Assembly (NCBI RefSeq): GCF_043290135.1
Contig: NC_134704.1
Span: 15,392,001-15,456,000, forward strand
Source of the DNA: Rhipicephalus microplus
Taxonomy: Eukaryota > Arthropoda > Arachnida > Ixodida > Ixodidae
Direction of reading: 5' to 3'
Length of the DNA stretch: 64,000 nucleotides
The notes under the pieces were generated by a model that saw only the letters and a program-made list of their open reading frames with translations, searched no databases and had not been told where the DNA came from. Below are positions 38,601 to 51,165 of the stretch, one piece after another. The translations under genes were made by a program, and so were the position numbers. How positions within the stretch are numbered: position 1 is the first letter of the stretch; the number at the start of each line of letters is the position of its first letter.

Positions 38601-38839
38601 GTGGGCGTGGCCCGCCGTACGCGCGAAAGGCGTCAACTGAAGAGTCGCTGAACTTTGACGCGATTCGCGGGAGACGTCTTCTTCGACCACCGCCTGTCCT
38701 CGACCCCGTAGCCCGGAAGTAAGAAGGGAACTCTTTCTTTTTTTTCTGTTGTGGAGTTGGAGCGCTTCTCTTCGACACCTTCGTCCACCGCGTACCACGT
38801 ATGCTGCTCCATTTCGAGTACTTCCGTACCGCCTGACAC
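35700..38839 (+). other. GC-rich stretch, possible promoter and 5' leader
   Basis: About 3 kb of CpG-rich sequence unlike its AT-rich flanks, with many overlapping short frames on both strands but no recognisable domain. It ends at the candidate first exon at 38840. A promoter with a long 5' leader is a reasonable reading, but no TATA box or start site could be fixed. Confidence 0.3.
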
Positions 38840-38885
38840 ATGACTATGTCCAAGGTTGCCTGGTTGAAGATCAAGCGCAGAATGG
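38840..38885 (+). CDS. Candidate short first coding exon
   Basis: ATG at 38840 (a second at 38846) opens a short, basic, Lys/Arg-rich N-terminus of 15 codons containing SKVAWLKIKRRM. It is cut by GGTGAGTTC, a strong 5' splice site at 38886, leaving a phase-1 junction. The GC-rich leader-like sequence upstream supports a 5' exon. The donor phase and strand match the exon at 3221-3485, so the two could be alternative first exons of one gene lying beyond the window. Family not recognised. The exon is so short that chance is a real alternative. Confidence 0.3.
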
Positions 38886-39061
38886 GTGAGTTCGGATCTC
38901 CAAATTCTTCTTCAGAAGTTCATACTCCTATCTGAGAAGTTGTATAATAAGTTAATTAAACCGACCGACAATTAAGACGAGGGAATCACTGTAGACATTA
39001 TTTACGGTTTCGTAACTGTACTGCAATGATGCTCACCTAAATTTTAATGATTGTATAGTGG

Positions 39062-39142
39062 ACGAAAAATCACCCTTTCCATCAGTGGGATCCGAACCGA
39101 GGACCTTCGAATTGCGCGTTCAATGCTGTACCACTGTGATGG
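39062..39142 (-). mobile_element. Diverged head of the second tRNA-derived SINE family
   Basis: On the minus strand: CAGTGGTACAGCATTGAACG, CAATTCGAAGGTCCTCGGTT and CGGATCCCACTGATGG. This matches the head order of the copy at 19931-20262 with many substitutions. Confidence 0.6.
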
Positions 39143-39184
39143 GGGATGTTAGCCCGCGCTGCGGCGGTGAGTGTGGAACACTAT

Positions 39185-39440
39185 TTCTTTAAAAATGCGG
39201 AGCATTTCTTAGTCGCACGCGTCGCGCGTCGGCTCCGATGTCCACACCCCCACTGCGCATGCTCGCGCCTCGTGCCGCATACTTGCGTCTCGTGCCAACT
39301 GTTTGCTCCCCCTTTCCCTCTCTCCCCTCGCGAGGCCGACGCAGGCAGCGCCTGGTAGTAAAAAACGACTGTTAGAGCAACCGTTAACTGGCTACAACCG
39401 TATATGTATCTGGATGGCACATCAGTGTCCCACAACTCGT
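39185..39440. mobile_element. Possible relative of the 8838-9432 element
   Basis: Begins AAAAATGCGGAGCATTTCTT, sharing the ATGCGGAGCAT motif, followed by GC-rich CGCACGCGTCGCGCGTCGG and CTCGTGCC repeats. No matching right end was found. Confidence 0.3.
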
Positions 39441-39807
39441 TGGAGGCAACGCTTCTCCTTCATTAAATAAATAAGAATAATAAAGACGAAATAACAATTA
39501 AGCATTCCGAAACCATAGCGAATTTTAAACGAATTCATTCGACACTTGCTGGAAAAACATGCAGGTGACATGAATCTCACCTGCTTGTCTGACACTCCGG
39601 TTTAATAGTAATGTTAGAAGCTTTAACATCGAAGCTCGCTTTGGTCGAGCGTTTCATGTGCGGGATCCGTGGCAATGCGCCACAGCCATGGGAAGGACTC
39701 ATCACTAACCACTAAAGATGAAGACGGGAGTGGTTAGGCCAACAAATGGGTGTGTGCCGCAGAAGTTCGTGCGGCCTGTCAGAAAGCTATCATCGTGCAC
39801 CACAAAA
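39441..39807. other. No gene seen
   Basis: AT-rich then mixed sequence. No coding support. Confidence 0.4.
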
Positions 39808-39815
39808 CCCACTGC

Positions 39816-40060
39816 CCCGCCGCGGTGGTCTAGTGGCTAAGCTACTCGGTTGCTGACCCGCAGGTCGCGGGATCGACTCACGGCCTCGGCGGCTGCATTT
39901 CCGATGGTGTCGGAAATGCTGTAGGCCCATGTGCTCAGATTTGGGTGCACGTTAAAGAACCACAGGTGGTCGAAATTTCCGGAGCCCTCCACTACGGCAT
40001 CTCTCATAATCATATAATGATTTTAGGACGTTAAACCCCACATATCAATCAATCACCAAT
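39816..40060 (+). mobile_element. Ruka-type SINE with 8-bp TSD
   Basis: Full-length copy. CCCACTGC occurs at 39808-39815 and 40061-40068. The head reads CCGCGGTGGTCTAGTGGCTA. Confidence 0.92.
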
Positions 40061-40068
40061 CCCACTGC

Positions 40069-41722
40069 ACACAACTTCCACTAAAGAGGAAGAAGGCAAC
40101 ATTTAGCCCAACAAATGCCGTGCGCGCTGTAATAGCCACCCTATGTCACGTGGTACTTCGTGGTATTCAAAAGGGGGGCTACACGAACACCTCAGTCAAA
40201 GCTTAACAAAGAGTGTTTGATAAAGAGCATTAATACGACATAGCTGAATAAAGACTTGCAAAAGTAGAAATGCGTTAGCCTGACGAAGGGAACGCAACCA
40301 ACCCTCGCTGTTTTATCGGTATAGGTGGTTCAACTTTTACTGCTTTGGTCATAACAAAAACAAGCTACGAAAGATGATTTTACTGAAACTAGCGCGTGAC
40401 TAATCGTCGCAATTCATGCTTTCAGGATTCGTTATGAGTCCAACTATGAGACACTCGACCAAACATTCGGTTTCTTTGGCGCCCGTATACGTGAACGAGG
40501 GTCTGCGCTACAACCATCGCTCCGATTAATCGTCGACGCAATCGTAAAAAAAAAAGAAGAAAGAAAGGTGTTTATGCTCCACTTCGTAGGCACCCGGCAA
40601 TGCAGTTAACGAGATCTGATGGTAGCGCCAGAACACGCAGCCTAGCGAGTAGGCTCAGCAAAACCGAGTCTTCCAATGCGTAGCCTATAGCGAGTATAGG
40701 CGCAGGGAAACCGAACTTGCACGTGCATATCATTTTCTTTTTTAGTTGTGAGCAAGGGGGTCACGGCTGATTATGTAAGCGCCTAGGAAGCGATCTTTGA
40801 AAACGTGCCAAAAAGGGCACTGACACTTCAGCGTGTCACTGTTCTGCGAGCGTTCCATTTTTTTTACTATTCCTGGCGGTCGGTACCAACAATGCTGAGG
40901 CGCGCCAAAGAGCTTCGTCGTGCCCTCTGGTCCACTGTCGGGTGCCCATACATCAGGTGCAACGCTATGGAAGCCAGCGAGGTCCTCCCGCAGTAGGTGC
41001 GTTCACGTCAAACAAGGGTTTAATGATTTTACCACCCGTAATTCAATTTTGCTTTTCGTTTTTAGACAGACCAACAAATGAACATGCTTTGCGCCTTAGA
41101 AATAAACAAAACGTGACATTTATACGGTTGTAAATAGGTTGTTCTGGGTGGCCTTGCTTCTGTTTGTTTTCGTGTCATGGCTTCCGCGATCATTTCCGGT
41201 ATAGCGCGCAGTGCGAGGAAGTCGCGGAAGCCACGTTTACAACGACGAAATCCAAGCGCGAGACGCGCGTACTTGCAAATTTTGCAGACCGAACTTCTTG
41301 CATGAGTTCCACAGCGTTGCACTTGATGTATGAAACGCTGTAGTATGGGCTTGTTACCACTGAAACGACAGCCCTATCAATCTGAAATGCGTATAGTTAA
41401 CAGCTCGTTGTGCAGACGAGTCAACGGCGCAGGGGTCAGGTCTGGGCCAGCGCCCAAAGCAAACAGCGTTACACAAATAAAGTTTCGAGCCTGGGGCGCT
41501 GGCTGAGCTCCGCTGTTTTCTGTTCGAGCCTCTGCGTCGTTTAAAAGCATGCGTAAAGACGTGGCCTTTGGCTGATCTGCCCCTCGAGTGAACAGTACCC
41601 TCTTTGTGTATACTCCGCCACACGGAGCCACGCGAGGCTGTGAACGTAGAGCGGATGCTGTATTTTCTAAATATCTCTTCATCGTTGTTTTCGTCCTTTG
41701 TCATGGACTCGAACGTCCCCCG
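40069..41722. other. No gene seen
   Basis: No recognised repeat or supported coding exon. A 116-codon minus-strand frame (41354-41704) has no recognisable domain. Confidence 0.4.
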
Positions 41723-41918
41723 CGGCTAAGCTCAAGGTCGCGGGTTTGATTCCCAGCCACGGCGGTGGCATTTTGACGGGGACTAAATATAATCAAGACA
41801 CGTGTGCTTAGATTTAAGCGCTCTTCAAGGAACGTCAGACGATCGAAATTATTCCAGAGTCCCCACTACGGCGTTCCTCATAATCGTGTAATGACTTTGG
41901 TGCGTAAAATACCTAGAA
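41723..41918 (+). mobile_element. Diverged Ruka-type SINE
   Basis: Head reduced to CCCGCGGCTAAG and GGTCGCGGGTTTGATTCCC. Body blocks CACGTGTGCTTAGATTTA and CCACTACGGCG.. are present but degraded. Confidence 0.7.
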
Positions 41919-42605
41919 TTGTTGTTATTGCTGTCGAACGTCGCCTTGCCGTAATACCTACTACGGTGACTTGACATCTACGAGGTGACACGTATAGCAC
42001 TAAACACAACGGCGCGGGTTAGGCTTCCGGTCACAGCAAAAAGAATTCAGCAAGGGAAGAAATGCAAACGACGCCAGTGGAGGATAGATACTCAGGTGGC
42101 CAAAATAAAGCCTCTTTCTCGGGTGTACGGACCTTCCTTGGGCGGCCTCGGCATGACAAGGAGGCATTTTCTTCGGATCGATGACAGCCGTTTTCGTAAC
42201 TAACAGCTTCGCTGGTAAAAATGCAAAGATACATTGAAAATGGCTAAGGCAGATTAAGCATTGCGCACAAACTTTGACTCTCCAGATCCGCTCAGTTCAG
42301 TTCACTGCGCGGCGCTAATCCCAGCGCCGGATGCGCTACTTCCGGAAGCACGGATTGATTAACGGTGCGGCTTTGAGAGGTCCAGAGAGATTCTTGGTTT
42401 TTTTGTTCTTTGATATGCATATATCTGGCGACACTCCATGGGTATACTGAGGTCCACTATATACCAATGCTATTGATGCAGATACGATGTACACAGCCCG
42501 TCACTCAACTTCTGTAACATATGTGAACGTTACATGAAAATTGAAATTGAGGAATGCAGCGTTCAATTTACCGAGCCATCGTCGAACATTACAGAACCCT
42601 CATCA
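41919..42605. other. No gene seen
   Basis: No supported gene. Confidence 0.4.
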
Positions 42606-42618
42606 ATTTCATTCGGTG

Positions 42619-42857
42619 CGCCCCGCCTCGGTGGTTTGGTGGCTAAAGTACTCGGCTGCTGACCTGCAGGTTGCGGGATGGAATCGCGGCTGCGGTGGCT
42701 TCCTTTTCGACGGAATCAAAAATGCTGTAGGCCCGTGTGCTCAGATTTGGGTGCACGTCAAAGAACCCCGGGTGGTCGAAATTTCCGGAGCCCTCCACTA
42801 CGGTGTCTCTCATAATGATATGGTGGTTTTGGGATGTTAAGCCCCACATATCAATCA
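42619..42857 (+). mobile_element. Ruka-type SINE with imperfect TSD
   Basis: Full-length copy. TTCATTCGGTG before it and TTCAGTCGGTG after it differ by one base, consistent with an aged duplication. Confidence 0.9.
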
Positions 42858-43949
42858 TTTTCAGTCGGTGTTTATATGACGATTTTTTTTATTAGGCGTG
42901 AAGCAACCTATGCTTGTCGGCATCTCCTGTCTTCACAGTGTGTCATGCATGTGTACTCGCGGCCCTTCATAAAAAACGCGTATACGCACCACAACGGGTG
43001 AATCCCACTACTTACCACCAGTCCACTAAAAATGTTGAAGGTAACCGTTAGCACAACTAATAGCCGGCGACGTTGGTGGAGCAGAAACACCCTTCTGTAT
43101 GTGTCGTAGGGAACTGAAACCGGGGATGTAGAGGAGGAAGAGAAGAAGAAGGGTCGACGTTGAGACATTGAAATGTTAAGAATGATAGGTGAAAAAAAAT
43201 ATTAAAAAAATGAAATGGCGATAATGCGTAGTACATTAACTTTAAATCGTATGCTATTCTTAAAATAATATTTTAAAGTCTCAACGTCGCATTCTTGGCC
43301 GATCTCTCAAAGCGGGTACATGCCATATAATGATGGAAAACAACAAACAAACAAATAAACAGAAGAAGCGCCTCAGGGAACAATGTCCAGACTAAAAACA
43401 AACGAACAAACAAATAAGCTACCTACCGACGCAGTTTTACGACGACGTAGTTGAGCGGGGACATATTTTCCTGCATGCAGCTTCAGGGTTGGTACCACTG
43501 GTGCCTTATGAAAAAAAAATCTCTCTCAAAACACTGTATAAGCTTCACCCCTCGCCAGGCTTTGTGTTAGTGGAGCCGAAACGCCCTTCCCTACATGCTT
43601 CGCCCCTAGCCAGTTTTACAGCGAAACCTGTATACGTGGCTAGGAGAAACGAAAAACTGGCCGGCAGCGATGTCACGAGTGTTCCCCATTGGTTGTCAGT
43701 TGCGTCGTTATCTGCGTCGTGCCCAAGCACGCGCGCCATTGGGTGCATCGTGAGTGACGTCGTCCATCCCGTCGCAGCCGGGGTGCCGAGTACGCGCGCA
43801 TCAGTTTCTTCTGAAACCTTCCATATGGGTGATCCACGGACAACGCTAGAAGAGCGCCGACCGTGGAAACGTGTGAGAGCTCGCATTCGCCAGACTGGTG
43901 GTGCAGTCCGTGCACGACGAAATTGCAGCATGTCCACGGAGTGAATGAT
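42858..43949. other. No gene seen
   Basis: Contains CAAA-type simple repeats at about 43345 and 43400. A 151-codon plus-strand frame (43489-43944) has no recognisable domain. Confidence 0.35.
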
Positions 43950-44278
<329 letters not shown>

Positions 44279-46789
44279 AACAGAACCCCGGGAGTCCGAG
44301 TGCATGGCGGCACCAACTGCGCACCGATGATCAGGTAGCCTTCCAAGTCACGCTAAATCGCGAACAGGCCACGCTAAATCGCGGACGGGAATGCAAGTGC
44401 CGATGGCGGGCGGATCTTGCGAACAACGCCGCCGGGTTAACTCATGTTGTCAAATGCGCCGCACCGTTGCGGGCACGACTGCGTCAACGTGACGATTGCG
44501 GGAGCGCATTTGTCGGCATGAACGGGCGCTTTCGGCGGGAGTTTCTCCAGCGGCACTTTGACTTCGGCTGCGACGTCTATGACCGCCTACGGTTCGAGAA
44601 TAACCACCGTGATTGACGCATTGTGAAACGCACTTAAACGCTCATTACATTCCTCCATGACTGTGATCATACGAGGCACAATGTGCGGCACGTATGATGT
44701 GAAATAAACAGTGATAAACCCACGCTAAACGTGTGTCTAACCTCATTAATAAGCACGAACATGTAACCGATAATTGTGAAAGGCTTCAATGCAGCGTTGG
44801 GTTGAACTCACTGCTAAACACTGGGGCCGCACTTTTCAGCTTTCGATGGGTATAATTATTTGTACGGAGTGCTGAGGCGGCGATTTTTTTCTTCCTCGAG
44901 ACTTTGCGGTCCACATGCTTTCGTAAAAGGGGTCTCAGGACAATGTGTGGCGCAACACCTGCATACGGTCACGTCTGGTGAAGACCCCGTAGCTCTGTAA
45001 AACATCCTGGAACTTTAGTTACCATTGTTTTTCTAACCTTTCTCTGGTTTATTCTGCCTTTGCCACAAATACTCGTTGGCGCAAGCTGTACCTTTCGCGA
45101 CAGCTTCCGTGGCAGAAAGGTTTACTCTCCCGATTTCTCTGCAATGAGCCAATCGCCGCGGGGGCATCATCGAAGGCAAGCCGTTTCGCAAGGCGTCAGG
45201 ATTGGCGGCCGCCGCCGCCGTAGCTATAGGGCTTTCGATCTGGGGTCTGTGACACCGGATCCGCCGAGGCCTGTTTGGCCACGCGCCCCACGTCGGCCTG
45301 CGCCGGGGGCGTACTCAGCTGACGACCGACACGGCCAGTCTCTTGTCCGAAACGGCAGCCCAATACAGGGCTCTCCCCCGCTGTCTGCTGGAGCTGTTCT
45401 TCTTCATTTTACAAAGTTGTTGGCATGATTCTGGGATTGGGCACTCAAGTCTATTTGAAACCGATGTGCAGCGTCTGACGACAAATGCCATGCTGACTAT
45501 TCACGAAGGAGTCGTGCTCGGTCGGCCCGGCCCGCAGGGTTCGGGCCTCGGCCCGCTCGTGTTGCCTCCTTACTTCGGAACGCTCAAAAGGATCCCCGAA
45601 AAGCGTGAGTTCACGCATTCCTGCCTTATTTTTTATCGCGTCTGTGTTAAGTTTGTAAATACTCTGAATATCAGATGCGTGGAGGCAATACGTGCTGCTG
45701 CTTACAATAAGGAGTCGTGCACTGTATTGTTGAGAACGGGGAGGGAAAGTTGATTCGTACAAGGCAAGGTAAAACTTTTGTTGACTCTTCCGTTTTCGAA
45801 GTTTTTTTTCCGGCGTTTCATTTATTCCCATTTTCATCGTTCGGGCCGTTTTACCCATTTGATCGTACTTTGAATATTGATTGCTGCGATTCCGAAACTC
45901 GGACTGCATACCGATGTGGGGTGGGATACAAAAACGTTTGTGCACCCACATTTCACCTTGCGTTGAAGAAACTGAGAGGTTAATTAAACCACTTGGCTAC
46001 GTTTCAGTTGTGTTTTCTGCGTTCTTTGAGACGCTATGTAAAAAAAAGCAAAGACAAAAAATAACGTCAGCCCACTGCATTTCACTTTTCTCTCTACCAC
46101 CTTCTTTGTTTGAACGTTCTATTTCTTTTTTAGTTCACGTATCTACGCAAGTCCGATTTTTTTAGTAACATCCTGCTAGTCACAGGCTCATGCGTCTCTT
46201 TTGACAATGACTACAATATATCTTGTTCTCTGTACAATCCATATTCACTAGTGAAAATGAAATAAAAATTAAAATGAGCGATATCAATGAATGACAGCGA
46301 CAAAGGAGCAATGCTTACAGTACTATGCAAAACAACTGATACTGCAGTGCATGCACTGCGCTATCAATGCGCTCTTACTCCGTGTTTGGTTTGACGAATG
46401 CATTTCATTCCTTTCTGGGCCTATGGCAAAGCTGCACCTGTGCGTTACGCACCTCAAAAGCGTTGTTGACTTTTGCGGGCCACGAGCCTGAGGGAAACTT
46501 TGTAAACAGTTCAGTCTACGTGTGTGTGTGTCTGTATATGTTGCGTTTGTCATTTATCATAATCATCACACAGCATCTGGAGTACAGCCGGTCAGGTGAA
46601 TAGCTAGGCAAACATCTGCAACGTTTGATTAAAATATTTATCCTATTCTCTTCATCAATTTCTGGCCACAACGTTCTACGAGGTCTTCCGAGCTCCGTCA
46701 CAACAGAGCTAACGTCCTTTTTCACAATAGAGGCTTTTTCACACAATAGAGGAAGGAAGGTTGGAGTGAAGCATTAAAATTTCGTTTTT
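44279..46789. other. No supported gene; weak exon-like stretch at 45480-45603
   Basis: GC-rich at 45070-45600. A plus-strand frame ending PPYFGTLKRIPEK runs into GTGAGTTC at 45604, a good 5' splice site, but no convincing start or 3' splice site accompanies it and the frame changes upstream. Elsewhere nothing recognisable. Confidence 0.3.
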
Positions 46790-47312
46790 GTCGAGATTCC
46801 AAGACGCAGCAAGTATAAAAGAACATTATGATTTCACGTATAGAACGACGTAACTGATTATGATATGTCCATCTTTGGAAAAACAGAATCATTCAATTCG
46901 TTGGCTTTGCCTCGTGCCATAGCACTCTGGAATGACCTACCCGACGTCATTGTCAATTTAACTAATCATGAAAATTTTCGCGAGCAATTAATGATACATC
47001 TATCTCAATAGCTTTGTATAACCTCCTTGAATTATGTTTTTGTTCTTTGTGTTTTTTTGCGGATGGGAAATTCTTGTTGTTACTTGAAGCCCCTCCTTGT
47101 CATTTGTGCAACCACTGTTATTAGTTCCAATGTTATTACTTGCCTTGTATTGTTATTAGTTATTAGTTGCTCTGTAGTTGCTTTTTGCAGTTACTTTACT
47201 TTGTGGTTGCTTTGTATTGTGGCAGAAGTATCACCCACTAGCATTCTTCCTATGTACTCCCCTTACTCTATGCTCCGTAATAAAGCCTGTAAGGTATTTT
47301 AAATAAATATAG
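46790..47312 (+). mobile_element. CR1/L2-like LINE 3' end
   Basis: The frame around 46884-47011 ends in a reverse-transcriptase C-terminus of the pattern Ser-Leu..Pro-Arg..Trp-Asn-Leu-Pro (SLALPRAIALWNDLPDVIV, then ENFREQL), and stops at TAG 47009. A T-rich 3' UTR and CCTGTAAGGTATTTTAAATA tail follow. Severely 5'-truncated; the upstream boundary is approximate. Confidence 0.65.
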
Positions 47313-48230
47313 TGTAGAGCTCCATATTAACTGTGACAATTTTGTATTCTCAAACGCGCACATTAATCCAGGCGCTTCTGCATTCTGACCCCCATCGATA
47401 TGCCGCCACCGTGGTCTGGAAACGAACCTGCGACATCGTTCTCGTCGGCGCTAAAATAAATGCTGAGACAGCAAAGTGTCAATTGTGCCTAAGTGTGTTT
47501 CAACAAGAAGACTCAGATAAGCGGTTGTCTTCTGGGACTTTCAAGGGGAGCTCCTCCTAGGACTTATCAAATTCTATAAATCGATTTACCGGAAAAATTA
47601 GCTTTCACCGTATACGTTCGTTCTTCAATACCTCGAGAATAAGAAAGAAGCAGCTTCTTTTCTGCCTAATTAAATGCTAACTCATATCGTATGGTGAGCG
47701 AACGAGTATTGCTTGTGTGTCAGCGAACAGAAAAACCTCGTAGGCTGTTAATCTGCCAGTAGGGGTCGGATCTGACGCCAGCTCAAAGCAATATTTTTCG
47801 AGTCGTGAGACATACAAAGCTTTCGCCTTAATAAATGAGGGCATCACCCTGAGAGACGTATTCTTACATACAGTGGCTGGAATTTGTGTTTCGTTGCAAT
47901 CGGGAAACTGTCCAGTTCTCTCGGTGCCCGAAAGCAGTTTTGCCGTCATCCGCGGTCGCAAATGTGCGACACTTCGGTTTCAGTCGAGTCCCGGCTCGTG
48001 CGGCAGATGGAAGCGAATCGACTGAAATGCATCGATCACTTGTCGCTCGCGGGGGGCCTCGACATGCGATGCATTGCTCCATTTCTAGATAGCTCGCGCA
48101 GTGGGGCGTGTACAGTCGTATTTGCCCATCGATTACGGTGGGTCAGGAGTGGGCACCACACTTTGACCGTTTGGCAGAGTGGGCTGAAGGGTGACGTGAA
48201 ATGCGGTTACCCGCATGTGTGAAGTTTAAA
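47313..48230. other. No gene seen
   Basis: No recognised repeat and no supported exon. Confidence 0.4.
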
Positions 48231-48244
48231 CACGTACAATCGAT

Positions 48245-48495
48245 GATGATGTTGATGATGATGATTTGTGGGGTTTAACGTTCCAAAACCACCATATGAT
48301 TATGAGAGACGCCGTAGTGGAGGGCTCCGGAAATTTCGACCACCTGGGGTTCTTTAACCTGCGCCCAAATCTGAGCACACGGGCCTACAACATTTCCGCC
48401 TCCATCGGAAATGCAGCCGCCACAGCCGGGATTTGAACCCGCGACCTGCGGGTCAGCAGCCGAGTACCTTAGCCACTAGACCACCGCGGCGGGGC
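48245..48495 (-). mobile_element. Ruka-type SINE with 14-bp TSD
   Basis: Full-length minus-strand copy with a GATGATGATG-like tail at its 3' end. CACGTACAATCGAT flanks it at 48231-48244 and 48496-48509. Confidence 0.93.
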
Positions 48496-48689
48496 CACGT
48501 ACAATCGATACCCAGCCCATTTCACCCATGCATACCGGTGTCCTCGCTTGTACTATCGATCCATATAAACGGAAGCCACCATCTGCTAGGTGGAACGCAT
48601 ACACTGAGAAAATAAGTGCTTCAGCGCTTGTTTTATTGATTTCCCAAACGTGCTGCATTAGTGATAAGCTATGTTTTCCTCAGTCGAGG

Positions 48690-49260
48690 AAATTTCGTTT
48701 CGTTTATTGTACACCCAGGCCCAAACATTGCATTACAAAGGGGAGTGAGCCTCATGTTACCATAAGAAGCTGTACAACATTGGTAAAACATAATTCAGGA
48801 ATATAATACAATAAGTGAAAAATCTAGAAACTATTACAAAGCGTTACCTTAAGTAAAGAATGATTATGCAAGAAATACAAATATAAAAATGCATGAAAAA
48901 CATTTTGAACGTACGGGTAAATAAAATGGCATTCTGGCTAGCAATGTTGTTTAATGCATCATAAAGCAAAGAGGTTTTACCAATATAGGTACAATGTTTT
49001 CAAGACGGCACTTCTATAGTCTAGTGACGTCTGACGAATGAATGATTGGCTAAATGTGTTGGTGCTGCTAGAAAGCACATTAACGTTATGAGAATGATCC
49101 ATGCAACGCCATACACAGTGCGGAGTACGAATAAACATGTCGTGCAATGTTTCGTGGTGAAATATTTTCTGTAGCAATGATAAATGGCAGATTTTACGAC
49201 AGGCTGCTTGATACTGCTTGTCTTATTATCATATCCTATAGGTACGACATCCACTTAATT
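48690..49260 (-). mobile_element. Degenerate LINE 3' end (CR1/L2-like)
   Basis: A minus-strand frame (49177 to 48977) has the pattern of a LINE reverse-transcriptase C-terminus: MFIRTPH..R..DHSHNVNV, followed by NTFSQSFIRQTSLDYRSAV. The region ends with CCCCTTTGTAATGCAATGTT and an ACGAAACGAAA tail near 48700, similar to the 3' end at 30818. Many substitutions; not functional. Confidence 0.5.
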
Positions 49261-49427
49261 TGTGTTCGTGCGTTTGTCTATGCACACGTATATCCACACG
49301 TACAAAACACCGGAATTTAGAAAGGGTAAGGTTAACCTCCCCACTGAAGCTCCCTCCCTCCTCCATCGCCACGTCACTACAAGAGGAGACGAATAGGCAA
49401 TGTTTAGGGGACTTGTCTTTCTTGGCA

Positions 49428-49690
49428 ACGTCAGCGTTACCAGAGGCAACTATGATGTTGAATGAAACTCATTTGGCTAAAGCATTACTTGTTCGCTTCC
49501 GTAATACGTTTTCATTAGAAAACTTCGTCACGCTCAAAATTATCGGCATGACTTTTGACTTGTGATGTGGGCCTATAAAGCCTAGCCGGCAGGGCAACAT
49601 GGGCGTTCCCAGGGCAACTATGACATTGGCTGTAAAATAATTGTACGTTGGCTAAAGCATAACTCGTTCCCTTCTGTAATATGTTTTTTA
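49428..49690. repeat. Diverged tandem duplication, about 168-bp spacing
   Basis: GGCAACTATGA...TTGGCTAAAGCATTACTTGTTC...GTAATACGTTTTC (49428-49522) recurs with changes at 49596-49690. Both copies keep the order GCGTT-CCAG-GGCAACTATGA-TTGGCTAAAGCAT-GTAATA. Confidence 0.6.
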
Positions 49691-51084
49691 AAGACGATAG
49701 TTTTTTGAAGACGATCTTTCTTGGGAACCTTCGACGCAAAAATTTTGGTATGTCTGTCTGTCTGTCTGTCTGTCTGTACATTTGTCTGTTTGTCCACCTT
49801 TAACAATACCGGGTACTCTAAACGGCACCAGACGATACACCAAACAGCCGACCCCATCCGCAGCGTCCACCAATATTGCTCAAGATTAAGCGTTCATACT
49901 TGTGTGATCGCCAATTAAAAGCAATTATTGCGCATACCTGAGGCACCATAACAACACGTATATGCTCTGTATGTGCGTCTTTTTATACTAGAAAATGGAT
50001 ACATAAGTAATTCTAAGGACTACAGCGTTTATCACGCTGCGCTTACCATGCAACGCTTGCACGAAAAGGCAAGTGTTTCCAACGCTTTGCTAAGACGACA
50101 CGAAGGTGGCACCTACCCGTCGTCTTGCGTTATGCACCTTATCACCTCTGAGACGGGCGCACACACCCGTCTCAGAGCCGCGCGTCACGTTTTCGAAGAA
50201 AACTGCCAGATAGCACTCATGTCTCACGTGTGACGTGACTTGATGCGCTCGTTCGCCTCCGCTGCACGCTCGAGGCACCCTAACGCAGCGCCTCCAGATT
50301 ACCATTCACTAATTTTCTTGCAAAGAACGTCAAATAAACGCTTTGTTCACTCTCTCCAGACGCAAGGCAATATCTTTCGACGACATTCGCAGTGTAACAT
50401 GCAGATACGGGCCCATTTTTTTGTAAGAACACAGTTTATCACATTCACAATTATCTCCGCGTTATTTGGCTTCTGATCGGGGGACCTATGAAGCATAGCT
50501 GGATGTACAAAACCAAGCTATTCGTCTTCGCACTTGCGGTTCCGCCATTTCAGCACCTTTTAGAACTGGCTAACCTTCCTGTCCTTCCTTATTTATTCCT
50601 CCTCCTCCTCCTCAGCACCTTTTAGCGCCCCTTACAGACGCACAGGTAAGGGCTTATGCAAATGGTTAAATGTCATAGTAATAGGGAGAAGACCGAATTT
50701 CGAAGCTTAGTTGGGCATCTGGAATGCTAAAAATAAGAAAAGCCACCCCGCCCCTCATCATGGTGTCGCGTAATACACCAGAGGCTCTGATGAAAGAACC
50801 GGGCCCGCAACTGTGCGCATACAGGAGAGTTCCCACATATGCCTCATCTGTACGGATTGTCAAAACAAGTCCCTTAACGAACTGACATTTACAAACGACC
50901 GCCTTGTTCTCGCGACAGATGCGGACGCTCTGCGCCGACCAAGCTTCATTAAACTTTGACTCCTTCACGTTCCCATCCAGACAGAAGCGAAACTTATCAT
51001 CGTCGAACCACTCTGAGCTTGTTCTCTTATAGCCCCAGTAGCTTCCTTGCCGTTGTTTACACAAACGAATAGAAGTTGTCCTCA
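49691..51084. other. No gene seen; short (GTCT)n at 49750-49778
   Basis: A short GTCT repeat follows the duplication. A 132-codon minus-strand frame at 50666-51064 has a fairly natural composition (Trp, Cys and Phe spread evenly) but no family I can name. It is noted but not called a gene. Confidence 0.35.
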
Positions 51085-51165
51085 GTATGGTATGGTATGG
51101 AGAACTTTATTGAAGTCTGGAGGATCAGTCAAGGACTGACGCTAGCTGTCTCTGGGTATCTTTTT
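51085..51165 (-). mobile_element. LINE 3'-end fragment
   Basis: The complement reads CTCCAGACTTCAATAAAGTT then CTCCATACCATACCATACTG. This is a polyadenylation-like signal followed by a CCATA repeat tail, as at 3' ends of some tick I/R1-group LINEs. Confidence 0.4.

Noticed and set aside
50666..51064. 132-codon minus-strand frame with a DDDKFRFCLDGN segment, considered as a transposase fragment
   Set aside because: The resemblance to mariner-type D-motif sequence is too weak, and no terminal repeats or second catalytic motif were found.
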